Source: an uncultured Rhodospirillaceae bacterium
GTDB lineage: Bacteria; Pseudomonadota; Alphaproteobacteria; Rhodospirillales; UBA2165
Length of the DNA stretch: 64,000 bases
Direction of reading: 5' to 3'
Assembly: GCA_913020445.1 (NCBI GenBank)
Contig: CAJWAR010000023.1
Location: 1 to 64,000 of the forward strand
The stretch's first letter is position 1; the number at the start of each line of letters is the position of its first letter. The position numbers and the translations under genes are program-made. The notes below the pieces were generated by a model, which worked only from the letters and a program-made list of their open reading frames with translations, was not told where the DNA came from and ran no database searches. This document shows positions 19,260 to 28,846 of the stretch, piece by piece.

Positions 19260-21185
19260 ATGAAGAAGCCTTTTATACTCAGTTTGCTGGCGATTTTAAT
19301 TACTTTGCCGATGACGCCGGTGGGTGCGGTGGACTTAGTCGAAACGCCAAACCTTAAGGCCGCCGTTGAAGCTGGCAAGTTGCCACCGATTGCCCAGCGC
19401 CTTCCCGAAAATCCATCGATCGTTCAGTTCACTGGTGAGGGCGTCGAAGCCGGGCGTCATGGCGGTCGCCTCAATATTCTTATGGGCCGCAAAAAAGACA
19501 CGCGCCAAATGGTGGTTTATGGCTATGCGAGATTGGCTGGTTACGATCAGAGTTTTAACATCAAGCCGGATATATTGGCCAAGATTGATGTCGTCGAAGG
19601 ACGTATTTTCACGCTCCATCTACGCCGCGGTCATAAGTGGTCGGATGGCCATCCCTTCACCGCTGAAGATTTCCGCTATTACTGGGAAGATGTTGCGACC
19701 AATACAGAAGTGCGCAACGAAAGCCCGCCTGCGGCTTTAATTGTCAACGGTGAGCGGGCTAATTTTGAGGTCTTGGACGAAGTAACGGTTCGAATTAGCT
19801 GGTCTAAGCCAAATCCGTTCTTCTTGCCGCGATTGGCGGGCGCGCGACCGTTATATTTGTACCGGCCGGCCCATTATATGAAAAAGTATCACGCTAAATA
19901 TACCGATGCCGCCATCCTGCAGGCACAGGTAAAAGCAGCAAAAAAGCGCAACTGGGTGGCTCTTCATTATGCGGTTGGTCAGCAATACAAAAACGCCAAT
20001 CCCGATTTGCCGACCTTGCAACCTTGGATGTTAGCCACCAAGCCGCCAGCCAAGCGCTTTGTCTTCAAACGCAATCCTTTTTATTACCGGATCGATTCCG
20101 AGGGCCGGCAGTTGCCCTATATTGATGAAGTCCGGATGAATGTGACCAATAATAAATTGATCCCGATAAAAACCGGCAGCGGCGAAAGCGATCTCCAGGC
20201 ACGCGGGCTCAATTTCAGCAACGTCACCGCCCTCAAGCAATCTGAAAAGCAATCCGGGTTCTCGACCCTATTGTGGCGGACGGCCAAAGGTGCGCGTTGG
20301 GCATTGTTCCCAAATTTAAACGTAAAAAACCCGGTTTGGCGAAAGCTGTTTAGAGATGTGCGGTTTAGACGGGCGCTATCGCTAGGCATTAATCGCCGCG
20401 AGATCAATCAAGTGATTTATTATGGCCTGGCGCGGGAAGGTAATAATACGGTATTGCCCGAGAGTCCGCTCTACCAGCCAAAGTTCAAAAATCGCTGGGC
20501 GAAGTTCGATATAAAACGCGCCAATGCTTTGCTCGATGATATGGGACTCACCAAAAAAACGTCTGCCGGTATCCGGTTATTGCCGAACGGCAAGCGGCTG
20601 GAATTGACGGTGGTGTTCTCGACTGAAGAATCAGAACCTTCTGACGTTTTGGAACTGGTTCGTGATTCGTGGCGCAGTATCGGCATCAAACTGTTCTTAA
20701 AACCAATGCAGCGCGATGTTTTACGTAATCGGATTTTCAGTGGCTTAGTCAAAATGTCGATGTGGTTCGGCCTGGAAAATGGTATCCCAAGCCCGGATTC
20801 TAGCCCGCAGGAGTTGGCGCCGACAAGCCAACAGCAATTGCAGTGGCCAAAATGGGGCCAATATGTTGAAACACGCGGCCGCGCAGGTGAGAAAGTTGAT
20901 ATGCCGCTGGCGATAAAATTGGCTGAGCTCAATAAAAAATGGGCTGAAACGACGACCCGCGACGAGCGCCGACGTATTTGGACCGAAATGCTCGAAATTT
21001 ATACCAATCAGATTTATTCAATCGGCATTATTTCCAGTGTGCCGCAGGTGGTCGTGACCAAAAAGAATTTAAGAAATGTACCTAAAATCGCTATCTATAA
21101 TTGGGATCCCGGTGCGCATTTTGGCGTCTACCGTCCTGATCAGTTCTGGTTTAGCGCGAAGAATACAAAAAGAAAGTTGAATTAG
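19260..21185 (+). CDS. Oligopeptide ABC transporter periplasmic binding protein (SBP family 5)
   Basis: A 641-residue exported protein with a signal peptide to about VGAVD at residue 25. Family 5 hallmarks are LRRGHKWSDGHPFTAEDF near residue 120 and FRRALSLGINR near residue 370. It is longer than typical DppA/OppA and nearer the YejA group in size, so larger or modified peptides are possible ligands. It starts immediately after the ATPase stop codon and ends 5 bp before the permease gene. Peptide specificity is inferred from the family. Confidence 0.9.
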   Translation: MKKPFILSLLAILITLPMTPVGAVDLVETPNLKAAVEAGKLPPIAQRLPENPSIVQFTGEGVEAGRHGGRLNILMGRKKDTRQMVVYGYARLAGYDQSFNIKPDILAKIDVVEGRIFTLHLRRGHKWSDGHPFTAEDFRYYWEDVATNTEVRNESPPAALIVNGERANFEVLDEVTVRISWSKPNPFFLPRLAGARPLYLYRPAHYMKKYHAKYTDAAILQAQVKAAKKRNWVALHYAVGQQYKNANPDLPTLQPWMLATKPPAKRFVFKRNPFYYRIDSEGRQLPYIDEVRMNVTNNKLIPIKTGSGESDLQARGLNFSNVTALKQSEKQSGFSTLLWRTAKGARWALFPNLNVKNPVWRKLFRDVRFRRALSLGINRREINQVIYYGLAREGNNTVLPESPLYQPKFKNRWAKFDIKRANALLDDMGLTKKTSAGIRLLPNGKRLELTVVFSTEESEPSDVLELVRDSWRSIGIKLFLKPMQRDVLRNRIFSGLVKMSMWFGLENGIPSPDSSPQELAPTSQQQLQWPKWGQYVETRGRAGEKVDMPLAIKLAELNKKWAETTTRDERRRIWTEMLEIYTNQIYSIGIISSVPQVVVTKKNLRNVPKIAIYNWDPGAHFGVYRPDQFWFSAKNTKRKLN

Positions 21186-21190
21186 AGCAA

Positions 21191-22186
21191 ATGCTAAATT
21201 ATTTCGCCCGTAGAATTTTGACGATGCTCCTGACGCTGCTTGTCGTCAGCGCTTTGGTATTCGTCATTATTCAACTGCCGGAAGGTGACTACCTGACCAG
21301 CTACATTGCCGAGTTAGAAAGTCAGGGCGAAGCGGTTGATCCGCAGAAGATAGCTTATCTTAAAGAAGAATTTGGTTTGGATAAGCCGATCTGGCTGCAA
21401 TATCTCTCGTGGATTGGTGGTGTCGTGCAAGGTGATTTTGGCCGCTCCATTGAATTTGATTTGCCGGTCACGGATGTCATCGGTGAAGTGTTTCTATTTT
21501 CGCTTATTCTCAATTTCAGCATTATCGTCTTTATTTACATTGTCGCTTTTCCGATCGGCGTTTACTCGGCGACCCATCAATACAGCTGGGGTGATCACGG
21601 GCTTACTTTTGTCGGCTTTATCGGGCTGGCGACGCCCAACTTTCTGCTCGCGCTCATTTTAATGTTTTTGGCGCGTAAGTATTTTGGCACATCGATTGGC
21701 GGTCTGGTCGACCCATCTTTCGAGAATCAACCGTGGACCTTTGATAAAATCCTGTCGCTGCTCGAGCATCTGATCGTGCCGGTAGTAGTTATCGGGACAT
21801 CAGGAACAGCGGGCATGATCAGGCGGTTACGCGCCAATTTGCTTGACGAGTTACACAAGCAATATGTCGTGACGGCGCGGGCGAAAGGCCTGCCGGAAGG
21901 TAAATTGCTGCTGAAATACCCGCTGCGGATGGCGCTCAATCCATTTATCGCCGATATCGGTAATTTACTGCCGCAAGTTATCTCTGGTGCGGTTATCGTT
22001 GCCGTGATTATGGATTTGCCTACTACCGGGCCGGTTATTCTCGACGCTCTCAGAAGCCAGGATATGTTCTTAGCCGGATCGTTCCTGCTGTTTGTCTCGC
22101 TCTTAACTGTGGTCGGAATGTTTATTTCCGATCTGCTGTTAGCGGTGCTTGATCCCCGCATTCGGTTGGAGGGCACCCGCGAATGA
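21191..22186 (+). CDS. Oligopeptide ABC transporter permease (DppB/YejB-like)
   Basis: A 331-residue inner-membrane permease with about six hydrophobic helices. It starts MLNYFARRILTMLLTLLVVS, as usual for DppB/OppB. The ATPase-docking loop is visible as YVVTARAKGLPEGKLL near residue 225. It overlaps the partner permease gene by 4 bp. Together the two form the membrane channel of the peptide importer. Confidence 0.92.
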   Translation: MLNYFARRILTMLLTLLVVSALVFVIIQLPEGDYLTSYIAELESQGEAVDPQKIAYLKEEFGLDKPIWLQYLSWIGGVVQGDFGRSIEFDLPVTDVIGEVFLFSLILNFSIIVFIYIVAFPIGVYSATHQYSWGDHGLTFVGFIGLATPNFLLALILMFLARKYFGTSIGGLVDPSFENQPWTFDKILSLLEHLIVPVVVIGTSGTAGMIRRLRANLLDELHKQYVVTARAKGLPEGKLLLKYPLRMALNPFIADIGNLLPQVISGAVIVAVIMDLPTTGPVILDALRSQDMFLAGSFLLFVSLLTVVGMFISDLLLAVLDPRIRLEGTRE

Positions 22187-23337
22187 GTGACAAACTTGAA
22201 CATTTCGTCTCTGTTGATCCCTTCAATCCGCAGGAAGTAGAAGAGTTATCGCCTGAGCAGGAACGCTTTTACATGGCGTCGCAATGGCGGATGATGTGGT
22301 GGCGCCTGAAGCGCCATAAAATCGCCGTTGCGGCTGGTGCCGTTCTGGCCGTTATGTACCTTTCGATCTTTATCACCGAATTTATTGCGCCCTATGATTT
22401 GCTCAATCGTCACACCGATCATATCTTTGCGCCGCCGCAGCAAATTCATCTATTCAACGAAGGCAGCTTTGAAGGGCCTTTCGTCTATGGCTTGGACTAT
22501 AATTTAAATCTGGAAACTCTCAGGCGGGATTACACGCCTAATCCAAACCGGGTTCAAAAACTCCGCTTTTTCTGTCACGGCGATAAGTACGAATTCTGGA
22601 ATTTATTTGAAGCCGATCTTCATTTGATTTGTCCAGCTGAAGGAGGAACGTTCTTTTTCCTCGGCACCGACCGGTTAGGGCGCGATATTTGGTCGCGCAT
22701 GATCTATGGCGCGCGGATTTCGCTCACCGTCGGTATGGTTGGTATCGCCATTAGCTTCCTGCTGGGGCTGACAATCGGTGGCGCCGCCGGTTATTTCGGT
22801 GGCTGGGTCGATAATATCGCCCAACGAAGTATTGAAATTTTGCGCTCGATCCCGGAACTGCCGCTGTGGATGGGACTTTCGGCGGCGATGCCGGAGGATT
22901 GGAGCGCGGTTACCGTGTTCTTTGGCCTCACCATCATATTAGGGCTGGTCGATTGGCCGGGGCTTGCGCGTGCCGTCAGGTCCAAATTATTGGCGCTGCG
23001 TGAAGAGGATTTCTGTACCGCCGCAGCACTTATGGGCGCGCCGCCAAAGCGCATTATTGCGCGACATCTCTTGCCCAATTTTATGAGCCATTTGATCGCC
23101 TCGGCAACCCTTTCGATTCCGTCGATGATTCTGGCCGAGACCGCCTTGAGCTTTTTGGGATTAGGATTACGGCCACCGGTAACGTCGTGGGGTGTGTTGC
23201 TGGTCGAAGCCCAGAACTTCCAGGCCGTTGCTGTTTATCCGTGGCTGCTTTTCCCGGCAATTCCGGTGATTGTTACGGTGTTAGCCTTTAATTTCTTCGG
23301 TGATGGCCTGAGAGATGCCGCTGATCCGTATAAATAG
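22183..23337 (+). CDS. Oligopeptide ABC transporter permease (DppC/YejE-like)
   Basis: A 384-residue permease with an N-terminal OppC-type helix near residue 50 and a periplasmic segment of about 100 residues. FFLGTDRLGRDIWSRMIYGA follows near residue 155, a strong DppC/OppC signature, and the docking loop is CTAAALMGAPPKRII. It is longer than DppC and closer to YejE. It is the last gene of the importer operon; no clear terminator is visible after it. Confidence 0.92.
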   Translation: MSDKLEHFVSVDPFNPQEVEELSPEQERFYMASQWRMMWWRLKRHKIAVAAGAVLAVMYLSIFITEFIAPYDLLNRHTDHIFAPPQQIHLFNEGSFEGPFVYGLDYNLNLETLRRDYTPNPNRVQKLRFFCHGDKYEFWNLFEADLHLICPAEGGTFFFLGTDRLGRDIWSRMIYGARISLTVGMVGIAISFLLGLTIGGAAGYFGGWVDNIAQRSIEILRSIPELPLWMGLSAAMPEDWSAVTVFFGLTIILGLVDWPGLARAVRSKLLALREEDFCTAAALMGAPPKRIIARHLLPNFMSHLIASATLSIPSMILAETALSFLGLGLRPPVTSWGVLLVEAQNFQAVAVYPWLLFPAIPVIVTVLAFNFFGDGLRDAADPYK

Positions 23338-23426
23338 CTTTAAGCTTTAATTTCATAAATTAACATCAATCAAGGATAATACGTGAATATCCTGGTACCT
23401 TAGTTGGTGAAATTCATTGAAATTAC

Positions 23427-23441
23427 TGAGAACGGTTCTCA
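23427..23441 (+). promoter_or_regulatory. RirA (IRO)-like dyad
   Basis: TGAGAAC-G-GTTCTCA is a perfect 15-bp inverted repeat fitting the TGA-N9-TCA core of the RirA iron-responsive operator. It lies 10 bp before the ATG at 23452 and would fall inside the coding region if an upstream TTG/GTG start were used, which favours the ATG. Iron control is inferred; no experimental link is visible. Confidence 0.4.
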
Positions 23442-23451
23442 TACTACTATT

Positions 23452-23913
23452 ATGGGCGAAGATAAAATCAATCTGGAACATATGGATCGCTGCCCGGTTC
23501 CCGAGGCAAAACCTTGGTTACGGCCGCTATTGATCGGTTTTGGGTGGCTTTGTGTGGCTTTAGGCGCTATCGGCGCCATCACTCCGGGTTTGCCGACAAC
23601 GGTCTTCTTAATTGTGGCTGCCTGGGCCTTTGCCAGATCTTCAAAACGTTTCCATGACTGGCTGTATGGTCACAAGTATTTTGGCCCGGTGGTCTCAAAT
23701 TGGGATAATCACCGGATCATTCCTAAAAAAGCAAAAATTTTTGCAGTTTCCATGATGTCTTTGAGCTTGGCTATTGTTGTGCTCTTTATCGCCGAGACCT
23801 GGATGCTGCCGCTGATTATGGCGGCAGTTATGCTGCCGGCAGCGATTTATATCCTGACCCGCGCCAGTGAAATACCGCAGCCGGAACTCGTGCGCGTTCG
23901 AGTTAAAGACTAA
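23452..23913 (+). CDS. DUF454 (YbaN-like) inner-membrane protein
   Basis: A 153-residue protein from the chosen ATG. It matches the DUF454/YbaN group: GWLCVALGAIGAITPGLPTT, then WAFARSSKRFHDWLYGH, HRIIPKKAKI and two closing membrane helices. In-frame TTG (23404) and GTG (23407) starts would add 16 or 15 residues, but they would place a perfect operator-like dyad inside the gene. Neither choice has a strong ribosome-binding site. The biochemical role of the family is not established. In alphaproteobacteria it is often near iron or heme genes, which fits the upstream dyad. Confidence 0.82.
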   Translation: MGEDKINLEHMDRCPVPEAKPWLRPLLIGFGWLCVALGAIGAITPGLPTTVFLIVAAWAFARSSKRFHDWLYGHKYFGPVVSNWDNHRIIPKKAKIFAVSMMSLSLAIVVLFIAETWMLPLIMAAVMLPAAIYILTRASEIPQPELVRVRVKD

Positions 23914-24189
23914 TTCTTTCCCTATTTATTCCGCCTTGCGCTCAATAGCGGACATTTTATCCCCGACGCTCAATGACCGATCTTAGCCATGAGTGGACGG
24001 CTCCCCTTTGGCCAACGTCTGATATTTCTATGCAGGTGAAGAATATCGTGCGCACGAATGAGAAAATGCGCTGTGCAACCGGTACAGTTCGTAAATCAAA
24101 GACGGTAAAAAAAGAAGTTTCAATATTGCCAAATAAAGTCCGTATTACCCTCGAATGCACAAATAAACACGATCTTTAAATTGTGTTTA

Positions 24190-26706
24190 CTAGACAACCC
24201 GCTCAGGTGGAATTAATACCGTGACGGTGGTGCCTTTATCTATCGCACTTTCAATGTTCAGGGTGCCACCGTGGGCTTCGACAAGGCCTTTAGTTAAAGG
24301 TAATCCCAAACCGGTACCCTCTCTTTCTCCATTTGCTTCCCGCCTAACCTGACCAAATTTCTCCATTGCCTTCTTAAGATCATCATCGCTCATTCCAATA
24401 CCATTATCCTCGACGGATAATTCAATACATTTCTGTTCGTCCGATTTTACGTTCACGGAAACGGTACCGCCCGCATCAGTAAATTTGATGGAATTGGACA
24501 ATAAATTAACCAAAACTTGTTTGATCCGTCTTTCATCGGCATAAATGATAGGACGCCGACCATTTAGTTGAACTTTGAGTTCAATTTCATCTTGCTCGGC
24601 GCGGGATTTTACCAGACGCATAGCTGACTTAATTACCAACTCAATATCTACATCGACTTCACTCAACTCCAATTTTCCAGCTTCAATTGCCGATACATCT
24701 AGAATCTCATTTATGAGATCGAGAAGGTGTCTCCCAGATTCATAAATGTCTCCCACATATTCTTGCTGTTTTTTGTTCGAAAAAGGACCAAAAATGCCTT
24801 GATCAAGAGTTTCTGAAAAACCGATTATGGCGTTTAATGGCGTACGCAACTCATGGCTCATATTGGCAAGAAACTCGGATTTGGTTCGATTTGAGTTTTC
24901 AGCCGACTGTAACGCCTGTTTCATATTAGTTATGTCCGATTGGAGAACCAGTACGCTTCCGTCCTCAAAACGCTGTTTTTGTATTTGAATCCAACGACCG
25001 TCAAAAAATGCTTCCCGAGTGAAACTGCCTGATCGCCGTTCGTTTAGGCGATTGGCAATCCAATCCATTTTCGAATGGATTTCTTCTTCTTCAGCTTCTT
25101 TTCCCCATCTGTCATCTGCAAGTATGGTTATAAAGTCCTCAAATTTAGCCCCATGCTTCAACTTGTCAGCAGCGCAAAATTGTCTTTGCCGATAAAGGCT
25201 ATTACAGGATACAAATTGCTCGTTTTCATCCCACAAGCAATAGGCCGTATTCAAGTTTTCCATAGCCGCAAAAAATTTCTGTTCGATTTTACTGGCCAAC
25301 TCGCGGGCTTCGACTTCATCGGTTTCATCAATTGTGGTACCGCGGTAACCTTTAAAAGTTCCGCTTTCATCGAAGACAGGCGTGCCACTTTCCAATACGT
25401 GCCGCATTTTACCTTTACTATTCAGCCAAGAATAACGGTGATTGTGAAAGGGTTTATGTAAATCAAACAGAGCTTTCATTGCCGCCTTAATTTCAGCAGA
25501 AACTTTACGGTGCTCAATGTCCCATTGTGTTTTTCCGATTGCCTCTTCAACTGGACCAGAGAGATCGCCGGACGGCGGAGACAAAAAAGTCATGATGTGG
25601 TTCTCATCCGTTTCCCAGAAACGGTCGGCAGCCGCTTCGGTAAAATCCCTAAAACGTTCTTCGCTTTGTTCCCCAACATCCTTAGCGAGACGCAAACTGT
25701 TGACTACTTCTATCAGTGAATAAAAGAACTGATTGAACTCCTCAATATTACCAGCTGGAATTGCTGGTCTGGGAATCTGTTCTTCGCCGTGGGCGGCATC
25801 ATTCGCCGCCATGACCACTTGTTCCAATGGCCGCTTTATCCAGCCTACAAGAACCAATGCCAGTAGAACTCCCAAAATGAGCCCTATTAACGATGTCGCA
25901 GCAACAATCGCCAGACTTTCATTCCTTGCCGCGTCAATGTTTGCCGAAGATATGAATAATTTTATTTGCGGAAAGTCGGCGATATCGCCAACGACACCCT
26001 TTAAATTTCCAATTGATGCCGAAAAAAAATTCTTCGAGCCGGCAACGCTATCCGTTTTGCTTTCCAGCGATAGTTCGGTGTCTAAAATCAGGTCCCAATA
26101 TTTATCAGCATGGCGCACTATCAGGCGTGAATTTTTCTCCAATCCCAAAACATTATCTGAATAAAGGTTGTCACCAATTTGATGAAATGCGAAGGCTGTT
26201 CCTAGTTTCTTGTTCCGTCGCATAATCGGCTCAGAATAGACGATGGCAAATCGACCTGTTGGTAAGGCAAAGAATTGGCCTTCCTCAAACTTCTCTCGGA
26301 CAATCAAATCAACAAGATATTTTTCTAAATCAGTATGATGATCAAGGATAGGAGGACCCGGAAAGTTTGAAGACCGGATGAAATAATGCGTGCCAGGTAG
26401 GTTCTCATGAAATGCTGAAAGACGTTCCTCCAGCTGGCTTTTTACACCCAACATGATGGTGACGCGAACGCTGTTGTCTTTTGACAGCTCGCTGAGTCGT
26501 GCTTTAACCAACCCAAGTCGATTGTTTAAGGCATAGTTGAGTTTTTGACTTTCAGCGACTGCCTTACGCTGGAATTCCTCGTTAAGATGACTACTGGCTG
26601 TCAAATGAAGTGAAGTCGCAACGGTAAGCGTCACCAGCAGCGTTAGCGCGGTGACGCTCGCGCCGATGACAGTAGTTAAACGCATTGGTGTTTTAATTAA
26701 TGCCAT
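24190..26706 (-). CDS. Hybrid-sensing histidine kinase with periplasmic domain, HAMP and PAS
   Basis: An 838-residue membrane kinase. It has a first helix at about 13-33, a periplasmic sensor to about 270, a second helix, a HAMP linker and two PAS-like domains (about 355-600; the FWETDENHIMTF and AYCLWDENEQF segments). HisKA follows with FLANMSHELRTPLNAIIGFS and its phospho-accepting His, then the HATPase boxes VLVNLLSNSIKFT, DNGIGM and GTGLGLPL. There is no receiver domain and no response-regulator gene nearby. The gene lies 30 bp downstream of a periplasmic binding protein gene, probably its sensory partner. A direct repeat of ATAACAACTTA lies just upstream of the start. Confidence 0.9.
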   Translation of the reverse strand: MALIKTPMRLTTVIGASVTALTLLVTLTVATSLHLTASSHLNEEFQRKAVAESQKLNYALNNRLGLVKARLSELSKDNSVRVTIMLGVKSQLEERLSAFHENLPGTHYFIRSSNFPGPPILDHHTDLEKYLVDLIVREKFEEGQFFALPTGRFAIVYSEPIMRRNKKLGTAFAFHQIGDNLYSDNVLGLEKNSRLIVRHADKYWDLILDTELSLESKTDSVAGSKNFFSASIGNLKGVVGDIADFPQIKLFISSANIDAARNESLAIVAATSLIGLILGVLLALVLVGWIKRPLEQVVMAANDAAHGEEQIPRPAIPAGNIEEFNQFFYSLIEVVNSLRLAKDVGEQSEERFRDFTEAAADRFWETDENHIMTFLSPPSGDLSGPVEEAIGKTQWDIEHRKVSAEIKAAMKALFDLHKPFHNHRYSWLNSKGKMRHVLESGTPVFDESGTFKGYRGTTIDETDEVEARELASKIEQKFFAAMENLNTAYCLWDENEQFVSCNSLYRQRQFCAADKLKHGAKFEDFITILADDRWGKEAEEEEIHSKMDWIANRLNERRSGSFTREAFFDGRWIQIQKQRFEDGSVLVLQSDITNMKQALQSAENSNRTKSEFLANMSHELRTPLNAIIGFSETLDQGIFGPFSNKKQQEYVGDIYESGRHLLDLINEILDVSAIEAGKLELSEVDVDIELVIKSAMRLVKSRAEQDEIELKVQLNGRRPIIYADERRIKQVLVNLLSNSIKFTDAGGTVSVNVKSDEQKCIELSVEDNGIGMSDDDLKKAMEKFGQVRREANGEREGTGLGLPLTKGLVEAHGGTLNIESAIDKGTTVTVLIPPERVV

Positions 26707-26736
26707 TTATAACAACTTATATAACAACTTAAGATT

Positions 26737-27783
26737 TTAGTATCGATACACATCGTCCGCAGCTAATAAAATTTCATTGGGGATTTTTATTCCAAGCATC
26801 TTTGCCCGGTCGAGATGAAATACCAAGGCATATCGAGCAGCATCTTCGATTGGGATCATTCCGACATCGACGCCATTTAGAATCTTGGCCACCATCTTCC
26901 CGGCTTGATAGCCCATATGGTTAAAGTCGACACCCGCACCACCAAATAGGCCGAGCCTGACAAAGGCAAAATTGAGCGGGATAGATGGTTTCTTGCTGTG
27001 GGTCGACGTCCACTGCAGTATCTCATTGGCGGTGAGGGTTTTACCCGATTTATCCTTGAGCCGAAGCGCGACCGGATAAAGCGTGTCAATATCTGACTGG
27101 TTGTCTGCAAGGATTGATTTTTTATAAGTCTCCCAACTGTCGGTAATGACAAAATCATATTCAACCGGCACCGGATCATTTTTCAGCTCTAACTTGATCT
27201 GATTGACAATTGCTTTTCCGGTCGGTGAATTGTCAGAATATATGCGGATTTTTTTTAAAGATGTCAGAATTTTCATTTGGGCTCGCAACGCAGTCGCAAA
27301 ATGAAGTTTTTCATATATTCCTGTGATGTTGTGGCCGGGTTTTTTGCGGGATTCTAGCCACTGCCGGGATTTATTATAATTTTCTGGCTGGTTATTCATG
27401 CCTGAAAATACGATTGGCAATTTAGTATCTACCTGCGTCAAGGCGACACTTTTGAATGCATTGTCGTCAAGTGTGACCAGCACGTCCGGTTTGAAATGTT
27501 TTATCTTATTAAGGGCGATGCTCGCCTGCTCCGATATCAATTCAGAAGTGTTGTTTTTTCGTTTGGTATCCATTGCATAAACTTCATAGGTAATGTCCTG
27601 CTTTTCAAATCCCGCTTCGGCAAGCGCACGCACCAAACCTTCATTCTGCGGTTGACCGCAAACGTGGTTACGTTCGTAACTATGAAGAACAAAAACTCTT
27701 TTCTGGCTTTTTGCCGGTGAAGATCCGAACAAAACTGGCATCACTAGAACGCCGAGAAAAATTGCAATGAAGTATGCACGCAT
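26737..27783 (-). CDS. ABC_sub_bind-type periplasmic binding protein, putative kinase partner
   Basis: A 348-residue exported protein with a signal peptide to about SSPAKSQ at residue 27 and a strong GGAGGG ribosome site. RVFVLHSYERNH and KPDVLVTLDDNAFKSVALTQ match the ABC_sub_bind (PF04392-like) group. No permease or ATPase genes accompany it; instead the histidine kinase gene follows within 30 bp. The likely role is ligand capture and presentation to the kinase rather than uptake. The ligand is unknown. Confidence 0.82.
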   Translation of the reverse strand: MRAYFIAIFLGVLVMPVLFGSSPAKSQKRVFVLHSYERNHVCGQPQNEGLVRALAEAGFEKQDITYEVYAMDTKRKNNTSELISEQASIALNKIKHFKPDVLVTLDDNAFKSVALTQVDTKLPIVFSGMNNQPENYNKSRQWLESRKKPGHNITGIYEKLHFATALRAQMKILTSLKKIRIYSDNSPTGKAIVNQIKLELKNDPVPVEYDFVITDSWETYKKSILADNQSDIDTLYPVALRLKDKSGKTLTANEILQWTSTHSKKPSIPLNFAFVRLGLFGGAGVDFNHMGYQAGKMVAKILNGVDVGMIPIEDAARYALVFHLDRAKMLGIKIPNEILLAADDVYRY

Positions 27784-27951
27784 GGAAAAACCCTCCCCAA
27801 CTGCAGGTATGTCATATATACGTAGTAAATGGGGAATTAGGCTGAATTTTTAATAGGGGGAACTACGTATATTGGGTAAGGCGATATTCACAAATGTGCT
27901 TTGCTATCTCTACGTGTCTGATCGAGGCGGCCGGTGTAAAGCAGACAACTA

Positions 27952-28039
27952 GAAGTGAAACTGAAACCACATATATTCCACCGTTTTTTCAGCCATTCCC
28001 GACTAAGCGGGTAGTCGTCGGGCAGGTTAAGATATCTTG
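27952..28039 (-). pseudogene. Methyltransferase 3'-end relic A
   Basis: Positions 27952-27995 match 34473-34516 (the stop codon region and downstream flank of the methyltransferase gene) at 36 of 44 bases. Positions 28003-28027 match 34689-34713 inside that gene at 22 of 25. About 170 bp between the two blocks are missing. In the reverse frame LPDDYPLS echoes the methyltransferase LPDDYPLR. The relic touches the end of the diiron oxygenase gene. It is a decayed, internally deleted copy rather than a gene. Confidence 0.7.
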
Positions 28040-28800
28040 CGGTTGCGGTCTTCGGACGGTACGTCGAGGCCGATGGCGGAAATTTTTTCATCGATATCTT
28101 CTTTGTATTTAGCCCGCAAATCTTCGTTGTTCCATTTGCGGATGCCGTATGAAACGGAGAGATTGGCAAATTTTGATCCGGTTTTGCCAAATGTATCGAG
28201 AGCGTGGGGATACCATTTATTGACAGCTGCCTGAATTTCCGCCCGGCCTGCCTTGGCTACGTTCTGATATTCCTTTTCGAGCGATAGATCGCGCGCGCGA
28301 CGGGCCCCGAAGGAAGCATGGAATTTTTCCTCGTGGACCATACTTGTCATCTCCCGGGCGAGCGGTGCGTACGAGCAGTTGAGCATGGCGTGCAGATGAT
28401 ACCAGGCAACCAGATCCATACAGAAACAGAACCCCACGACATCGACCCAGCTTTCGAAAGGAACATTAAAGGCGTCGATAGGATGTTCGCCCATGCGCAA
28501 TTCAAGCAATTGATCGGCCATTGCCGTGCCCTCCGGACCGAAGGAACGCAACAGGCGGCTGTCGATAAATCCCTGATGCGCTTCATCGGCGGCGATCTGC
28601 GCCTGAATAAAGCGGTCTTCGGCAGTCGGCCCCTGATTGATCCAGGGCTGATGCTGTTCGACGGAAGCGAATTCGGTGGAAGCCAGGGCATAGATTATTT
28701 TTAGCAAGGTTTCGCGGTATTCGTCGGGCATCTGCTCGACGGTTTCCACCTTTTGCATGCCCCGCATTTCGCCCCATTCAACGCCCCGTGATACCCGCAT
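28027..28800 (-). CDS. PaaA-like ferritin-fold diiron oxygenase subunit
   Basis: A 257-residue protein of the phenylacetyl-CoA epoxidase catalytic-subunit class (PF05138-like). Candidate metal-ligand segments are AADEAHQGF near residue 75 and HEEKFHASFGARRA near residue 165, similar to the DEAGHG and E-x2-H sites of PaaA. The ATG at 28800 is preferred over an upstream TTG because AGGAG lies a few bases before it. None of the PaaB, PaaC, PaaD or PaaE partners is nearby. The substrate is probably an aromatic acyl-CoA, judging by the benzoyl-CoA genes in the same cluster. A Fur-like dyad lies 47 bp upstream. Confidence 0.75.
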   Translation of the reverse strand: MRVSRGVEWGEMRGMQKVETVEQMPDEYRETLLKIIYALASTEFASVEQHQPWINQGPTAEDRFIQAQIAADEAHQGFIDSRLLRSFGPEGTAMADQLLELRMGEHPIDAFNVPFESWVDVVGFCFCMDLVAWYHLHAMLNCSYAPLAREMTSMVHEEKFHASFGARRARDLSLEKEYQNVAKAGRAEIQAAVNKWYPHALDTFGKTGSKFANLSVSYGIRKWNNEDLRAKYKEDIDEKISAIGLDVPSEDRNRKIS

Positions 28801-28846
28801 TTTGAAACTCCTATTCAAATGGCAACTTCAATATAAGTATCACCAT

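Noticed and set aside
23973-24179. 68-codon forward frame between the DUF454 gene and the kinase gene
   Set aside because: No ribosome-binding site, no recognisable motif and atypical composition; probably chance in a 275-bp gap.
27888-28190. 100-codon reverse frame overlapping the end of the diiron oxygenase gene
   Set aside because: It is out of frame with the oxygenase and its tail reads through the methyltransferase relic; better explained as a chance frame over a relic.
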